Source: Methanosarcina sp. ERenArc_MAG2 (lineage in GTDB: Archaea; Halobacteriota; Methanosarcinia; Methanosarcinales; Methanosarcinaceae). From it: a stretch of 64,000 nucleotides of DNA. Shown piece by piece: positions 35,533 through 45,217 of this stretch. The stretch covers positions 186,001 to 250,000 of the forward strand of contig JAMXHR010000009.1 in NCBI GenBank assembly GCA_023955635.1, written 5' to 3'. The notes under the pieces are model-generated. The model worked only from the letters and a program-made list of their open reading frames with translations. It did no database searches and was not told where the DNA came from. The translations under genes were made by a program, and so were the position numbers. Within the stretch, counting starts at the first letter, position 1; every line of letters begins with the position of its first letter.

Positions 35533-36345
35533 TTAACTTTTTGGACTCAGGCGGAGCTGTGTAAGGAAATTTTTGAAAAACCCTGAGGATTCCCGGGCCT
35601 CTGCTGTTTCTTCAGTAGCTACGGTTTTGTTCCTTATTTCTATGCTCTCGTTTTCTACAGCCTTCTCAGTATTTTCTGTTATTTCCTGCAATTTTCCTCT
35701 GGAGCTCTCGTTCTCAGAAAGCCAGAGAGTTATATTTCCGCTAGAGTCAAAGCTGCCTTTGAGCACGGTAAGGTTGTTTTCAAATCCCGGAGTTTTTCCA
35801 TTCAGTCCTTCGATTATCTCTGCATCAAAGCCCTGAGGTAATCTGATCGTAAGATTCGAGTTCGGAGTGCCCATGAACCAGATTTCGGTTTCCTGACCTG
35901 CTTCTTTTTTAAAATTGTAGGTCACAGTGGCGCGGTTTGTAATAGCCGAACTTTTATTGGTCTTGCCGAGAGCTTCTTTCGAGATCCAGAAATCAACATC
36001 CGTGACTTTAATAGCCTCTAAAGTACCATTAAGCTTTACGTCAGGTTTTGTTTCTATAGCTTTTTCCATTCTGTTCCTGAGAACTGTCTCCGCTTTCAGG
36101 ATTTCCCAGGCATTGACAAAGTTGTCGTCATTGCCTGCTTGCAGGTCTATAAAATCCCTAAAAATAACGGATTCGTTGTCTGTAATTTGTTCTTCATATT
36201 CCCAGGTCATTCCTCCCCTTTCCAGTGTGATGTTATTAGTGGGAATAAAGGCAGCAGCACAGGGTTCTGCCAGAAGGGCAGGCGTAAGAAGAGTTATTAA
36301 TAAAAACCAGGTTAAAAGAAAATTACACAATTTCAAGGTGCTCAA
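35533..36345 (-). CDS. Secreted or membrane-anchored protein of unknown function
   Basis: 270 residues. A signal peptide (FLLTWFLLITLLTPALLA, then AEPCAAAF) is followed by a beta-rich region with several N-x-S/T sites such as NNITLERGG, NESVIFRD and NLTIRLPQG. The C-terminus is acidic and amphipathic (ESIEIRNKTVATEETAEARE). The sequence recalls extracellular Methanosarcina proteins, but I assign no family. The cysteine in AEPCAAA is not a clear lipobox. A 199-bp miniature element lies 34 bases upstream of the start, so the promoter may be inside or disrupted by it. Confidence 0.6.
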   Translation of the reverse strand: MSTLKLCNFLLTWFLLITLLTPALLAEPCAAAFIPTNNITLERGGMTWEYEEQITDNESVIFRDFIDLQAGNDDNFVNAWEILKAETVLRNRMEKAIETKPDVKLNGTLEAIKVTDVDFWISKEALGKTNKSSAITNRATVTYNFKKEAGQETEIWFMGTPNSNLTIRLPQGFDAEIIEGLNGKTPGFENNLTVLKGSFDSSGNITLWLSENESSRGKLQEITENTEKAVENESIEIRNKTVATEETAEARESSGFFKNFLTQLRLSPKS

Positions 36346-36378
36346 CTCATCTTTTATTTATTTTTTCACTCTCTTTTT

Positions 36379-36577
36379 GACTCTGGTCCAAAATCTAGTG
36401 ATTTTTGCATTTCTTGATTGAAAATCTGAATTCGTAAGAAGAATTCAGCCTCCAATCAAAATTAACATTCGATATCTAAAGGCTTCAACCTAGAAGTAAA
36501 ATCACAAGGATTGTAACCAATTACAAAATCTAGTGATTTTTAATTTTACGTTCATCACTGGATTTTGGTACTGCGTC
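36379..36577. mobile_element. 199-bp miniature element, copy 1
   Basis: A complete element flanked by the exact 8-bp duplication CTCTTTTT (36371-36378 and 36578-36585). The ends GACTCTGGTCCAAAATCTAG and the complement of GACGCAGTACCAAAATCCAG form imperfect inverted repeats. It is 99 percent identical to the inverted copy at 56329-56527; I see two substitutions and no indel. An internal pair of GAATTC-centred arms (CTGAATTCGTAAGAAGAATTCAG) makes a strong hairpin. No gene inside. Confidence 0.88.
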
Positions 36578-36647
36578 CTCTTTTTCACCTTTTTATTCTT
36601 CCTCTTCTCTTTTCCCGGTTTTATTTTTTCTCTATTCTTTTCCGGTT

Positions 36648-37538
36648 TTATTTTGTTGTGACTTCGCAGCCGTCCTGGGTTATTACTATGGTGTGCTCTG
36701 CCTGGGCTACAAGTCCACCTGCACTTTCAAGAAGCACGGGATAAGAGTGAAGAATTCCTGCTTTTTCAAGCTGGATTAATACAAACTCCAGCTTGTCGGA
36801 CTCAAGCCAGCGCTTTGCAAAAGGCAATTCCCTGTATTCTTCTACCTGTTTCAGGACGTTTCGGACTGCAGGCATACGGACCGGCTTTTTTCTTATAAGG
36901 CTATATATTTCGGCCCAATTTCCGTCATGGACAAAACCTGCTCCATCCGTAGCGAAGGGCTCGATTGCAAGCACATCTCCTTCCTTTAGAACGACTCCTC
37001 CTTCCACATGCCTGTTAGGAACAGAAGGCTCATCATGAGCTTCGTATTGAGAAAGCCCGTGGCCTGTCAGGTTCATTATCGGATTCAAACCGTAACTGCG
37101 AATACTGTCCTCGATTGCAGCCCCGATTTCTCCTGTAGCAATCCCTGGCCTTGCAAGGTCAATGGCTGCGGCAAGAGCCTCTTCAGCTGCTTTAAGGATA
37201 TCCGGATTTCCTGAAAGGTCAACAGTCACAGCCGCATCTGCAATGTATCCGTCCACGTGGACTCCAAGATCCAGCTTGACCATATCTTTTCCGAAAACGT
37301 CAGTGCTTCCTGCCTTTGGGGTTGCATGTGCGGCCTCTTCGTTTCTGGATATGTTGCAGGGAAAAGCCGGCCTTCCCCCAAGTTCTATAGTCCGATTTTC
37401 CACAAATTCCGCAACTTTCAGCAGACTGTTTCCGATCCTGATCATTTCCACGGCTTCGGCCCTGACAATCTTCAGGATCCTGCCTGCATCCCTGTATTTT
37501 TCAAGGATCTCTTCTTTATTGTGCACATTATCAGTCAT
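36648..37538 (-). CDS. map: Methionine aminopeptidase, type II
   Basis: A 296-residue archaeal/eukaryotic-type enzyme removing the initiator methionine. The metal ligands are visible: D in KLDLGVHVDGYIADAAVTV (two D), H in NLTGHGLSQYEAHDEPS, E in VLAIEPFATDG and the last E in GLVAQAEHTIVI. The helical insertion of type II enzymes lies at residues about 205-260. Intact and full length. Followed after 175 bases by the next leftward M24 peptidase region upstream; both are pita-bread fold enzymes. Confidence 0.93.
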   Translation of the reverse strand: MTDNVHNKEEILEKYRDAGRILKIVRAEAVEMIRIGNSLLKVAEFVENRTIELGGRPAFPCNISRNEEAAHATPKAGSTDVFGKDMVKLDLGVHVDGYIADAAVTVDLSGNPDILKAAEEALAAAIDLARPGIATGEIGAAIEDSIRSYGLNPIMNLTGHGLSQYEAHDEPSVPNRHVEGGVVLKEGDVLAIEPFATDGAGFVHDGNWAEIYSLIRKKPVRMPAVRNVLKQVEEYRELPFAKRWLESDKLEFVLIQLEKAGILHSYPVLLESAGGLVAQAEHTIVITQDGCEVTTK

Positions 37539-37712
37539 GTTGACTCCTTATTGGATGATAATAGATCCCTGCCCGGATTGATAAATTGTAAATTCCTGAG
37601 TGTGTTCCCGCTTGTAAACCGTGAATTTTCGATTTGGACAGGTTAGGTATTATCAGAGAAGATATAAACAGATTCAAACAGATTCAAACAGAGTCTTTAA
37701 ATTATAAAGATG

Positions 37713-38882
37713 TTATAATACAAATCTCTTTTCCAGCCCTGTAAGATTCTCACATCCATTTTCAGTAACCAGTACCATATCTTCAAGCCGTATTCCTCCG
37801 GTTTCAGGGTAGTATAAACCGGGCTCGATAGTAATTACGTTGCCCACCTCAAGTAAAACTCCGTTTTCTCCAACTCCCGGAAGTTCATGTATGTCCAGTC
37901 CGACCCCATGTCCTGTGGAGTGAATAAATCCTACTTTCGAACCACTCATATAGGTGTCATAGCCATGCACTTCGAACACATCACAGACCGCATTATGCAC
38001 ATCGGCTGCCGGCACTCCTGGCTTAACCATTTCAAGCCCTTTTTTCTGGGCTGCAAATACAGCTTCGTACATCTTTTTAAGCTCTTCCGAAGCCTTTCCA
38101 TGCAGAACTGTGCGCGTCATGTCTGCAAAATAACGTTTCTTCTTGCTTCGCGGGAAAATGTCCAGGATAATTGGTGCGTTTGCCTTTAGAGGGCCATCTG
38201 TAGTTCCATGGGGATTTGCTGTATCCCTGCCGCATGAAACGATAGTCTCTTCTGCCTCGCATCCATAATCAAGCAGTGTATGGTCGATAACTGAGAGCAC
38301 TTTAGATCCTGTTAGCACCTGTCCTTCATGATAGAGAATACCTTCCCTTTCTTCGGCTCCTGCTATCAGTGCTATTGCGGCGTTCATAGCCTTTTCTCCG
38401 GCTGTTTGTGCGTACTTTATGGCTTCAATTTCTTCCGACCTCTTCAAGCTCCTGATTTTCCTGAAAGGGCTTTTTATGGGCACTACGGAGAAACCTGCTT
38501 CTTTGAGGGAATTCGAGTAAAATATGGAAAAATCATAAGGTACTGCAACTCTTTTAATTCCTTCTCCCGAGAGCAGCTCGGATATGCAGGCTGCATAGGC
38601 GATTGATGGGTCTTTTTTCTCCTTGATCTTCTCCCGATAGCCTAAATCCTGATTCGTCTTTATAGTAGAAACCCTTGACTCGATTTCAGCTCTCCCTTTT
38701 TCCATCTCCGAAATAAAAAGTACTTCTTCTCCTGTTACTGTTTGCAGGTATACGAAATCGTCGGAAGCCAGGAAGTGGGTCACATAATAAATATCGGAAT
38801 CATGAATATTCCCTGTCATAAGATAAGCATCGGTCCCTGCTTCTTCAAGGGCTTTTTTTATGCTGAATTCTGGCTCTATCAT
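37713..38882 (-). CDS. M24 family Xaa-Pro aminopeptidase-like protein
   Basis: 389 residues. The N-terminal creatinase-like domain (residues 1-140, AYLMTGNIHDSDIYYVTHFL) is followed by a pita-bread peptidase domain. Metal ligands: D in ILDIFPRSKKKRYFADMTRTV (two D), H in IHSTGHGVGLDIHELPG, E in VITIEPGLYYPE and E in GGIRLEDMVLV. The family cleaves N-terminal residues before proline. Substrate preference is not readable. Intact. The ATG at 38882 follows no strong ribosome-binding site. Confidence 0.88.
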   Translation of the reverse strand: MIEPEFSIKKALEEAGTDAYLMTGNIHDSDIYYVTHFLASDDFVYLQTVTGEEVLFISEMEKGRAEIESRVSTIKTNQDLGYREKIKEKKDPSIAYAACISELLSGEGIKRVAVPYDFSIFYSNSLKEAGFSVVPIKSPFRKIRSLKRSEEIEAIKYAQTAGEKAMNAAIALIAGAEEREGILYHEGQVLTGSKVLSVIDHTLLDYGCEAEETIVSCGRDTANPHGTTDGPLKANAPIILDIFPRSKKKRYFADMTRTVLHGKASEELKKMYEAVFAAQKKGLEMVKPGVPAADVHNAVCDVFEVHGYDTYMSGSKVGFIHSTGHGVGLDIHELPGVGENGVLLEVGNVITIEPGLYYPETGGIRLEDMVLVTENGCENLTGLEKRFVL

Positions 38883-38921
38883 GCAAGGTTATTCTGGCGT
38901 TTGTGGATAAAGTTCTTATTG

Positions 38922-39161
38922 TCAGGACGGTTTTCCTTTTATCCTTAACAGTTCTTCCTTCATTTCATAATCCAGAATAAAAAGCTCCTCGAGCATCGCA
39001 AAATAATGGTTCAGAGACTCTGTCATTTCGTCTGAAAATCTGAGAAAACATACATACTTCTTCCTTCCCAGCTCTTTTACCCAGGTTTTATTTTCAGGCT
39101 CCTCTTCTTCCGGTTTCCAGAAAATTTCCGCACTGCATCCGAGGATCATCCGAATACGCAA
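38922..39161 (-). CDS. Small hypothetical protein, coupled to the upstream gene
   Basis: 79 residues from a TTG at 39161 (MRIRMILGCSAEIFWKPEEE); an ATG lies four codons in. It has a conserved-looking aromatic C-terminus YVCFLRFSDEMTESLNHYFA then MLEELFILDYEMKEELLRI. The start is 2 bases after the stop of the gene at 39164, so the pair is coupled. No family is recognised. The gene precedes the M24 peptidase and may belong to the same transcript. Confidence 0.5.
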   Translation of the reverse strand: MRIRMILGCSAEIFWKPEEEEPENKTWVKELGRKKYVCFLRFSDEMTESLNHYFAMLEELFILDYEMKEELLRIKGKPS

Positions 39162-39163
39162 GG

Positions 39164-39553
39164 TCAGTTCTCTTCGAATTTTTCTTTTTTAAAATCGAGA
39201 TAGTCTCTGGAAATTCCTACCTGAAGCAGTTCGTTTCTGTGAACCCAGTAATCGCCGCCGTTGAGGTGGGCTTCAACAATATCCGGGATCCTAAGGGGCA
39301 ACTCATTCAGGTCTGATCTTGATCTATTGAGTTTTTTGCTATCTAATTCCAAGTTGTCAGGAGAAGATGTCCCATACGAAGAAAGCATGGAGGTTTCCAT
39401 TTCTCTTCGAATCCATTCAAAGGTGAAACTTTTGGCAGCTTCAATAAAAGTGAGGGCTTCAATTTCCATTTTCTCTTTAATAGCTTCCGATTTCTCCCTT
39501 AGACGTTTGATTTTTTCGCGGGGCTCATCTGAAATATCGGTTTCCTTCTCCAT
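39164..39553 (-). CDS. Hypothetical protein
   Basis: 129 residues. A charged helical N-terminal half (EPREKIKRLREKSEAIKEKM, predicted coiled coil) is followed by IEAAKSFTFEWIRREMETSM and a C-terminal DIVEAHLNGGDYWVHRNELL. It has no signal peptide or membrane segment. No family is recognised. It is the first gene of a tight pair with 38922-39161. The upstream region (39554-39957) is AT-rich with a tandem repeat. Confidence 0.5.
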   Translation of the reverse strand: MEKETDISDEPREKIKRLREKSEAIKEKMEIEALTFIEAAKSFTFEWIRREMETSMLSSYGTSSPDNLELDSKKLNRSRSDLNELPLRIPDIVEAHLNGGDYWVHRNELLQVGISRDYLDFKKEKFEEN

Positions 39554-39957
39554 TTTGTATTTTCCCTCTTGCCTTCTTTTTAATTTTTATGTATTTTCTC
39601 TTACATAGTTTATTTCTCATCGCATCTCAAGGATAATTTTCAAGGCTTCTAGAAAGTATGACACTGGCCAAATAAATGGAAAAAAAGGTAAGTTGAAATC
39701 AGAGTTAAGGGTTTAAAATGCGGTAGAATTCACAGCTGAGCCAAAACAGAATAGATTCAAAATAGAAACAAGTAAAATTGGCTGGTAGCTAGATCAGGTT
39801 AAGTAAAAAGAAGGAAAGTAAAAATTAAATGAAAGTAGGAATTATATGAAAGTAGGAATTATATGAAAGTAAGAATTAAATGAAAGTAATAATTAGAAAA
39901 AGATACAATTAGAAGCATCTTACATCAGAACTAGAAAATAAAAGTGAAATAAAGAAG
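39554..39957. repeat. Intergenic region with 17-bp tandem repeat
   Basis: Five head-to-tail copies of a 17-bp unit (GAAAGTAGGAATTATAT and close variants) occupy 39814-39897. No gene is found in the 400 bases. The left part would hold the promoter of the hypothetical pair; the tRNA-Asp gene ends just to the right. Confidence 0.7.
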
Positions 39958-40030
39958 CGCCCGGACCGGGATTCGAACCCGAGTCGGAGCCTCGACAGGG
40001 CTCCATGATAGGCCTCTACACTATCCGGAC
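39958..40030 (-). tRNA. tRNA-Asp (GTC)
   Basis: A 73-base cloverleaf. The acceptor arm GTCCGGA pairs with TCCGGGC (one G-T). The anticodon arm is GAGCC-CTGTCGA-GGCTC with anticodon GTC, the T arm TCGGG-TTCGAAT-CCCGG, and the discriminator G. The sequence does not encode CCA. No intron. Confidence 0.93.
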
Positions 40031-40142
40031 ACTTTAGTCTCTTTAGCTACTGTTTTTGCCCGCGTTGCGAGCAAACCTTAAATGTCTTTCCGATATATAA
40101 ATGTTCCCGTTGAAGGTTTTCGATTCTGGTAAATGTTTCAGG

Positions 40143-40258
40143 TCCCGCCTCCCAGACTCGAACCGGGGACATCGCGGTGCCTGCGCAGAAATGTACGGGT
40201 AATTTTTCCCGCACGAGCCGAACTACAGCCGCGCACTCTACCACTGAGTTAAGGCGGG
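40143..40258 (-). tRNA. tRNA-Tyr (GTA) with a 44-base intron
   Basis: Exons 40258-40223 and 40178-40143 form a 72-base tRNA. The acceptor CCCGCCT pairs perfectly with AGGCGGG, giving the archaeal tyrosine identity pair C1-G72 and discriminator A. The D arm is ACTC/GAGT, the anticodon arm CGCGG-CTGTAGA-CCGCG and the T arm CCCGG-TTCGAGT-CTGGG. The intron (40222-40179) sits after position 37, the usual archaeal site. It contains the hairpin GTGCGGG/CCCGTAC, as expected for a splicing-endonuclease substrate. Confidence 0.9.
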
Positions 40259-40786
40259 ACGATGTATGTTAATCCATTACTGCACTGCCTCAGTGCACCA
40301 TCTCCATATATGGTGATGATATTTATGTTTTTCGCTGAATGTGGTTTAGAGGAATACCTTTTTAAAATTTTTCACATATAAAAGTTCGTCCCAAAACTCA
40401 TTTAATTCTTCATTATCAGAAATTTTCCGAGTTGTTTTTATGACCCGGAACTCAGTTAATTATAATCTAATTGCTAAATTCAAAGAAGTAAATTTTAAGT
40501 TCGGAACAGGCTCAGATGAAAAGTTCTTAGTCGTATGGCCAAAGATATCTTATAATCCTGTTAAAAGTACTTAAATTAAGATGACTAAAAGTACCTTAAT
40601 ATCACTAATTGCCTTAAAGCCCAATATTCGTCTCTAATTTTTTGAAAATCTATAATTTCAGCCTTAATTTGTTTATAATATGTCTCTAAAAAGCAATTCC
40701 GATTAAGAATGATAATATTAAAAATAATAGCAGTAAAAAAGGTTTGAAAAGAACCGGAAGGCTCTTCTCAACAATATTTGCCTTGT
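40259..40786. other. Intergenic region between tRNA-Tyr and the SAM synthetase gene
   Basis: About 530 bases, AT-rich. A dyad CACCATCTCCATATATGGTG lies at about 40297-40316, in the likely promoter of the tRNA genes. No supported gene. The right part is the 3' region of the SAM synthetase gene. Confidence 0.4.
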
Positions 40787-41983
40787 TTAGAAAGTATTCA
40801 ATTCTCCTCTGATCACCATTTCGGTAATCTTTGTCACATTGGAAAGCCAGTCATCAATAACAACTTCGGCTTCCGCTTTGGCCTTGTCAAAGGAGGCGCC
40901 TTCCCTGGGGATAATCTGTGCACTTGCCACGAGTGGCTGGTCAATGGGTTTTCCGATCTGGGAGAGCAGTCTGACATAAACATCCTGTACGTCCGGAACT
41001 TGCCTTACAATATCCCGGGACATCTGAGTCGAGAGGAGATTGTAGATTTTGCCTATATGGTTTATCGGATTCTTTCCGCTAGTTGCCTCCATACTCATAG
41101 GCCTGTTTGGCGTGATCAGCCCATTGCAGCGGTTTCCACGCCCTACAGAACCGTCATCTCCCATTTCAGCTGAAGTGCCTGTAACTGTGAGGAAAACACA
41201 GCTGGTTTTCAGGTTATCTCCGGTGTTAATGCAGACCTTCACATCGCGCTCGGTGTAGCGAGTTGAGAGTTCTTCTACGTACGTTTTCATCTCTTCGGTC
41301 ATGCTTATATAACTGTCCAGGTCATCGATATACCTCCCAATCATGCCGCTGCATATTGTAAGGGTTATATCTTCTCCATCCCTGAGTCCCATGACCTTCA
41401 TATCTTCTCCGATTGCAGGCATGCGTGATTTCAGGTCCGTGAGGAGTTGCCTTTCTGTATTGTATACAAGATTTTCAAGTTCGGAAAAAGGAGCATGCCC
41501 AACCCCGAATGAAGTGTCATTTGCAACCGGAACCCTATCTCTTTTGAAGACATCTCTCAGGTCTGAGGACCCTGTCCCGAGTTTGCAGTCCATGATCACG
41601 TCTCTTTCAAGGTCCATATTCACAAGGGTATTCTTAAGGTATCTTCTGGCAGCGTGAAGGGCAACAGATTCGGTAGCAAGCTCAACACCTTCGAACTCTT
41701 TTGTGGCTCTGCCTACAAGCAGAATATATATTGGTTGCAGCACCTCTCCGCTCCCGAATTTGGGGCTGGATCTCCCGGCTACGATCTGGGTTTCGTCGGT
41801 GTTGTGGTGGAGTACGGCTCCGCATTTACTGATGTATTCCCTGCATAGTGCGCGGCTTACGGCTTCGGCCAGTCCGTCCGATATGCTGTCAGGGTGCCCT
41901 ATCCCTTTGCGTTCTACAAGCTCTATCCGCTGTTTTTCAATCGGGGTTTGCAAAAGCTCTTCTACTTTGATATTTCGGGCCAT
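40787..41983 (-). CDS. mat: Archaeal S-adenosylmethionine synthetase
   Basis: A 398-residue enzyme of the archaeal MAT family, divergent from bacterial MetK, making S-adenosylmethionine from methionine and ATP. Visible elements: [20 protein letters not shown] near the N-terminus, [36 protein letters not shown] and [21 protein letters not shown] (phosphate-binding glycine-rich region). Full length and intact. It supplies the many methyltransferases in this window. The long upstream gap (41984-42456) carries its promoter. Confidence 0.93.
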   Translation of the reverse strand: MARNIKVEELLQTPIEKQRIELVERKGIGHPDSISDGLAEAVSRALCREYISKCGAVLHHNTDETQIVAGRSSPKFGSGEVLQPIYILLVGRATKEFEGVELATESVALHAARRYLKNTLVNMDLERDVIMDCKLGTGSSDLRDVFKRDRVPVANDTSFGVGHAPFSELENLVYNTERQLLTDLKSRMPAIGEDMKVMGLRDGEDITLTICSGMIGRYIDDLDSYISMTEEMKTYVEELSTRYTERDVKVCINTGDNLKTSCVFLTVTGTSAEMGDDGSVGRGNRCNGLITPNRPMSMEATSGKNPINHIGKIYNLLSTQMSRDIVRQVPDVQDVYVRLLSQIGKPIDQPLVASAQIIPREGASFDKAKAEAEVVIDDWLSNVTKITEMVIRGELNTF

Positions 41984-42456
41984 TTGGATCCTCTTTTTTT
42001 AAAATTAACAATAGTTTTATTAGTAAATGTTGATGTTATTGGTTTACTATTTTTCGGTCAGTTGTATCATCAGTCTGCTTTTCTTAGCACTTAGTTTTAA
42101 CTAAATCCCATATCTCTATAACATTAATATTATTATATATATGACTCGAGAGTCAGTTTCTATTAGATTACTAGGGCTATATATTTATTCCCGTGAATTA
42201 ATTACTGGAAGTAATGAACTCCCTAAAAATACATATTCTTACTTTTAATATTAAAAGCTTGTTCAATTACCTATTAAAATTAATTCCACTAAGCTGTGTT
42301 ATTCTCTATGGACTTATTTTTCTCGAAGGAAAATTTCAATGAGATCTTACCGTGAAGTCTATATTATACTAGAGTATTTTGAATAAACGTTTTTATTTGG
42401 ATGAGCTTACCCGGGGAAAAATTTCCCGGCAGATTACTGATTCGAGGACACAGTAG
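41984..42456. promoter_or_regulatory. Divergent promoter region, SAM synthetase and hisG
   Basis: 470 bases between divergent genes. Very AT-rich with ATTATTATATATATGAC at about 42129-42145 and TATATTTATTC at 42180-42190, plausible TATA elements. A short dyad-like CCCGGGGAAAAATTTCCCGG precedes hisG at 42410-42429 and could be an operator. No open frame. Confidence 0.4.
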
Positions 42457-43326
42457 ATGATTCGCATTGCAATACCCAACAAAGGACGCCTTTACGAACC
42501 CACAATCTCTATTTTCAAAGATTCAGGGCTCCCAATCAGTGGAGGAGCCGAAAGTCGAAAACTCTTTGCACAAACTATAGATCCGGATATCCAGATCCTC
42601 TTTGCCAGAGCCGCTGATATCCCTGAGTATGTACAGGACGGAGCTGCAGACGTCGGTATCACAGGACTGGACCTCATTACGGAAAGAGGAGCAAAGGTTG
42701 AAACCCTTCTGGACCTGAAGTTCGGGAAAGCCAGCCTTGTTCTGGCTGTCCCTGAGGATTCTAATTTCCAAAAAGCTCAGGACCTTGAAGGCAAAAAGAT
42801 TGCAACCGAGTTTCCGGAAATTACGAGCCAGTACTTTAAAAAGCTGGGAGTTAACGTTGAGGTCATAAAGGTCAGCGGAGCCTGTGAAATGACTCCACAT
42901 GTGGGAATTGCAGACGCAATTGTGGATATCTCAAGTTCAGGAACGACTCTGATGATCAACCGCTTAAAAGCTATTGACTCAGTCTTTTCTTCCACTGTCT
43001 ACCTGATCGCAAATAAAGAAAGCCTCAGGGCAAAGAACAAAATCCTGGATATAAAAACTGCACTGGAAAGCGTGCTCAATGCAAAGCAGCGGCGTTATCT
43101 TATGATGAATGTTCCCGAGGCTTCCCTTAAGGCAGTAAAAGAGGTCTTGCCAGGAATGTCAGGCCCGACCGTCATGAAGGTTGAGCCCAGTAAATTATCC
43201 GGAGAAACGATCCTTGCAGTTCATGCCGTGGTGGACGCGGATCTTATTTTTACCATTGTAAACAAGCTTAAGAAAGTCGGGGCAAAGGATATCCTTGTAG
43301 TTCCCATCGAAAGGATAATGCCCTGA
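42457..43326 (+). CDS. hisG: ATP phosphoribosyltransferase, long form
   Basis: A 289-residue enzyme, first step of histidine synthesis (ATP plus PRPP). N-terminus IRIAIPNKGRLYEPTISIFK, DVGITGLDLITERG, the PRPP loop in IADAIVDISSSGTTLMINRL, and the C-terminal regulatory ACT-like domain from about residue 215 (KVEPSKLSGETILAVHAVVD). The long form is hexameric and is normally inhibited by histidine through this domain, without HisZ. Intact. First gene of the hisG-hisA-hisB run; the gap to hisA is 67 bases. Confidence 0.94.
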   Translation: MIRIAIPNKGRLYEPTISIFKDSGLPISGGAESRKLFAQTIDPDIQILFARAADIPEYVQDGAADVGITGLDLITERGAKVETLLDLKFGKASLVLAVPEDSNFQKAQDLEGKKIATEFPEITSQYFKKLGVNVEVIKVSGACEMTPHVGIADAIVDISSSGTTLMINRLKAIDSVFSSTVYLIANKESLRAKNKILDIKTALESVLNAKQRRYLMMNVPEASLKAVKEVLPGMSGPTVMKVEPSKLSGETILAVHAVVDADLIFTIVNKLKKVGAKDILVVPIERIMP

Positions 43327-43393
43327 AAGGAAAATGATTGAGAAAATGAACAGAATGATATTTCTCTAAGATATTCCGGAGATGTAATTTTCA

Positions 43394-44129
43394 ATGGTTT
43401 TCGAAGTGATTCCTGCAGTGGATATGAGGGGGGAAATGCGTTCAGCTTGTGCAGGGAGTACCTGGCAGCGAAATAATATCCCTTGATGACCCTCTTGCAG
43501 TCTCCCTTGACTGGGTTGGAAGAGGGGCAAAGACCCTTCACCTGGTAGATTTGGACGGAGCAATCGAAGGCGAACGCAAAAATGCCTTGATAATTGAAAA
43601 AATCGTCCGCTCGTGCAGGGAAAAAGGAGTGAGTATTCATGTTGGAGGAGGTATTCGTAGCTTTGAGGATGCAGTTTCTCTTCTTGAACTAGGGGTTTCG
43701 AGGGTTATTCTAGGGACCGCTGCCCTTCAGAACCCGGAACTTGTAAAACGAATTTCCAGCGTCTTTGGTAACGAATGTGTAACCGTTGCCCTGGATTCAA
43801 AAAACGGAAAAATCTCAATTAAGGGCTGGACTGAAGAATGCATGCAAACTCCTGTGGAAATGGGCAGGAAATTTGAAGATCTGGGTGCAGGCAGCTTGCT
43901 TTTTACGAATATAGATACAGAAGGCCTTATGCAGGGGGTAAATCCTGTCCCTACAAAGGAACTTGTTGAATCTGTCAGCATTCCTGTAATCGCATCCGGA
44001 GGAGTAAGTTCTCTGCAAGATCTGCAAGTTCTGAGGGAAACTGGAGCTGCAGGAGTTGTGATAGGCAGCGCTCTCTACACAGGCAGGTTCACACTTGAAG
44101 ATGCGATTGAGACAACCCGGTACAAATGA
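43394..44129 (+). CDS. hisA: ProFAR isomerase (HisA), two missing bases near N-terminus
   Basis: A (beta-alpha)8-barrel isomerase acting on ProFAR, fourth step of histidine synthesis. From the ATG at 43394 it reads MVFEVIPAVDMRG; the first catalytic aspartate is in AVDMRGGKCVQL. The run of six G and three A at 43428-43436 must gain one G and one A to join the main frame (VQLVQGVPGSEIISLDDPL). Other features: HVGGGIRSFEDAVSLLELGV, the second aspartate region TNIDTEGLMQGVNP and IASGGVSSLQDLQVL. Without the repair the only open frame would start at 43449 and lack the catalytic strand. Confidence 0.9.
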
Positions 44130-44263
44130 CCGGGAGCCTTTTTGATTTACTGGCAGAGATTCTCCACTGCTCATTTCCTTAATTCCGGGGCAAAAAGGGG
44201 ACCAGAGATGAACAGGCAATGAGATACAAAGTATTTATAAATTTAAAGAGAATGTGATGCTGT

Positions 44264-44839
44264 ATGAGAACAGGCAAAATATCCCGAAAAACAAAGGAAA
44301 CCGACATCCAGCTTGAACTTAACCTTGATGGCACAGGAATTGCAGATGTTAGCACTGGGATCGGGTTTTTTGATCATATGCTTACTTCTTTTGCAAGGCA
44401 CGCGGAATTTGACCTTAAAATTCGTGCCGAAGGCGACCTTTATGTGGATGAGCACCACTTGGTAGAAGATGTCGGGATAGTTCTAGGAAGGGCTTTTGCA
44501 GATGCGCTTGGAAACATGGCCGGGATCGCTCGTTTTGGAGAAGCCAGAATTCCAATGGACGAAGCTCTTGCCGAGGTTACCCTGGACATAGGTGGGCGCA
44601 GCTATCTTGTCCTGAAAGCCGAGTTTGCGGCCTCTCAGGTTGGGCAGTTCAGCACTCAGCTTGTGAAGCACTTTTTCGAAACTCTCGCCTCAAATGCAAA
44701 AATTACCATACATGCGAGTGCCTACGGAGATAACGACCATCACAAGATCGAAGCTCTTTTCAAAGCTTTTGCCTATGCTATGAAAAGGGCTGTAAAAATT
44801 GAAGGCAAACAGGTAAAAAGCACTAAAGGCACCCTATAA
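44264..44839 (+). CDS. hisB: Imidazoleglycerol-phosphate dehydratase
   Basis: 191 residues, the stand-alone dehydratase (not fused to a phosphatase). Metal-binding histidine motifs are complete: [50 protein letters not shown] and [16 protein letters not shown]. It makes imidazole-acetol phosphate, the substrate of HisC (encoded at 503-1602). Intact. Third gene of the his run, 134 bases after hisA; that gap has no strong structure. Confidence 0.94.
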   Translation: MRTGKISRKTKETDIQLELNLDGTGIADVSTGIGFFDHMLTSFARHAEFDLKIRAEGDLYVDEHHLVEDVGIVLGRAFADALGNMAGIARFGEARIPMDEALAEVTLDIGGRSYLVLKAEFAASQVGQFSTQLVKHFFETLASNAKITIHASAYGDNDHHKIEALFKAFAYAMKRAVKIEGKQVKSTKGTL

Positions 44840-44980
44840 ACTTTTATTGTTATTACTCTCCGAGTCGAGCCGCCCTAATTGTGCCGCCCGAGTTTCGTTT
44901 CAGTCGCGTTGCTTGCTCAAGCGAATTAATTTATGGGCAAGTAAAAGTGGCTTAAACTTGCTCAATAGGACTAATTTTTA

Positions 44981-45112
44981 ATGTGGGTATCCGCTTTGCC
45001 GGGGGAATGTGGCAAAAGAATCGAAGAAAAAATAGAAAGCATTGCTAAAAAACACCGAATTTCACAGAAAATGAACAAGCTTGCCAGAAAGAGAGTAAAA
45101 ACAATTTTATGA
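44981..45112 (+). CDS. Possible small basic protein
   Basis: A 43-residue frame: MWVSALPGECGKRIEEKIES then IAKKHRISQKMNKLARKRVK and TIL. Half is a basic amphipathic helix. There is no ribosome-binding site and no recognised family; the CGKR element recalls short zinc or ribosomal-type segments but only one cysteine is present. It lies between hisB and the tRNA-Arg gene. It could be the remnant of a longer gene. Confidence 0.25.
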   Translation: MWVSALPGECGKRIEEKIESIAKKHRISQKMNKLARKRVKTIL

Positions 45113-45142
45113 GGCTAATTAGAAGTAAGCAAAAGGATTAAG

Positions 45143-45217
45143 CGGGCTCGAAGGGATTTGAACCCTCGACGTCTGGGTTAGAAGCCCAGCGCTATATCCT
45201 GGCTAAGCCACGAGCCC
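45143..45217 (-). tRNA. tRNA-Arg (TCT)
   Basis: A 75-base cloverleaf. The acceptor GGGCTCG pairs with CGAGCCC, the anticodon arm is CTGGG-CTTCTAA-CCCAG with anticodon TCT, the T arm GAGGG-TTCAAAT-CCCTT, and the discriminator G. No intron and no encoded CCA. Confidence 0.93.
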
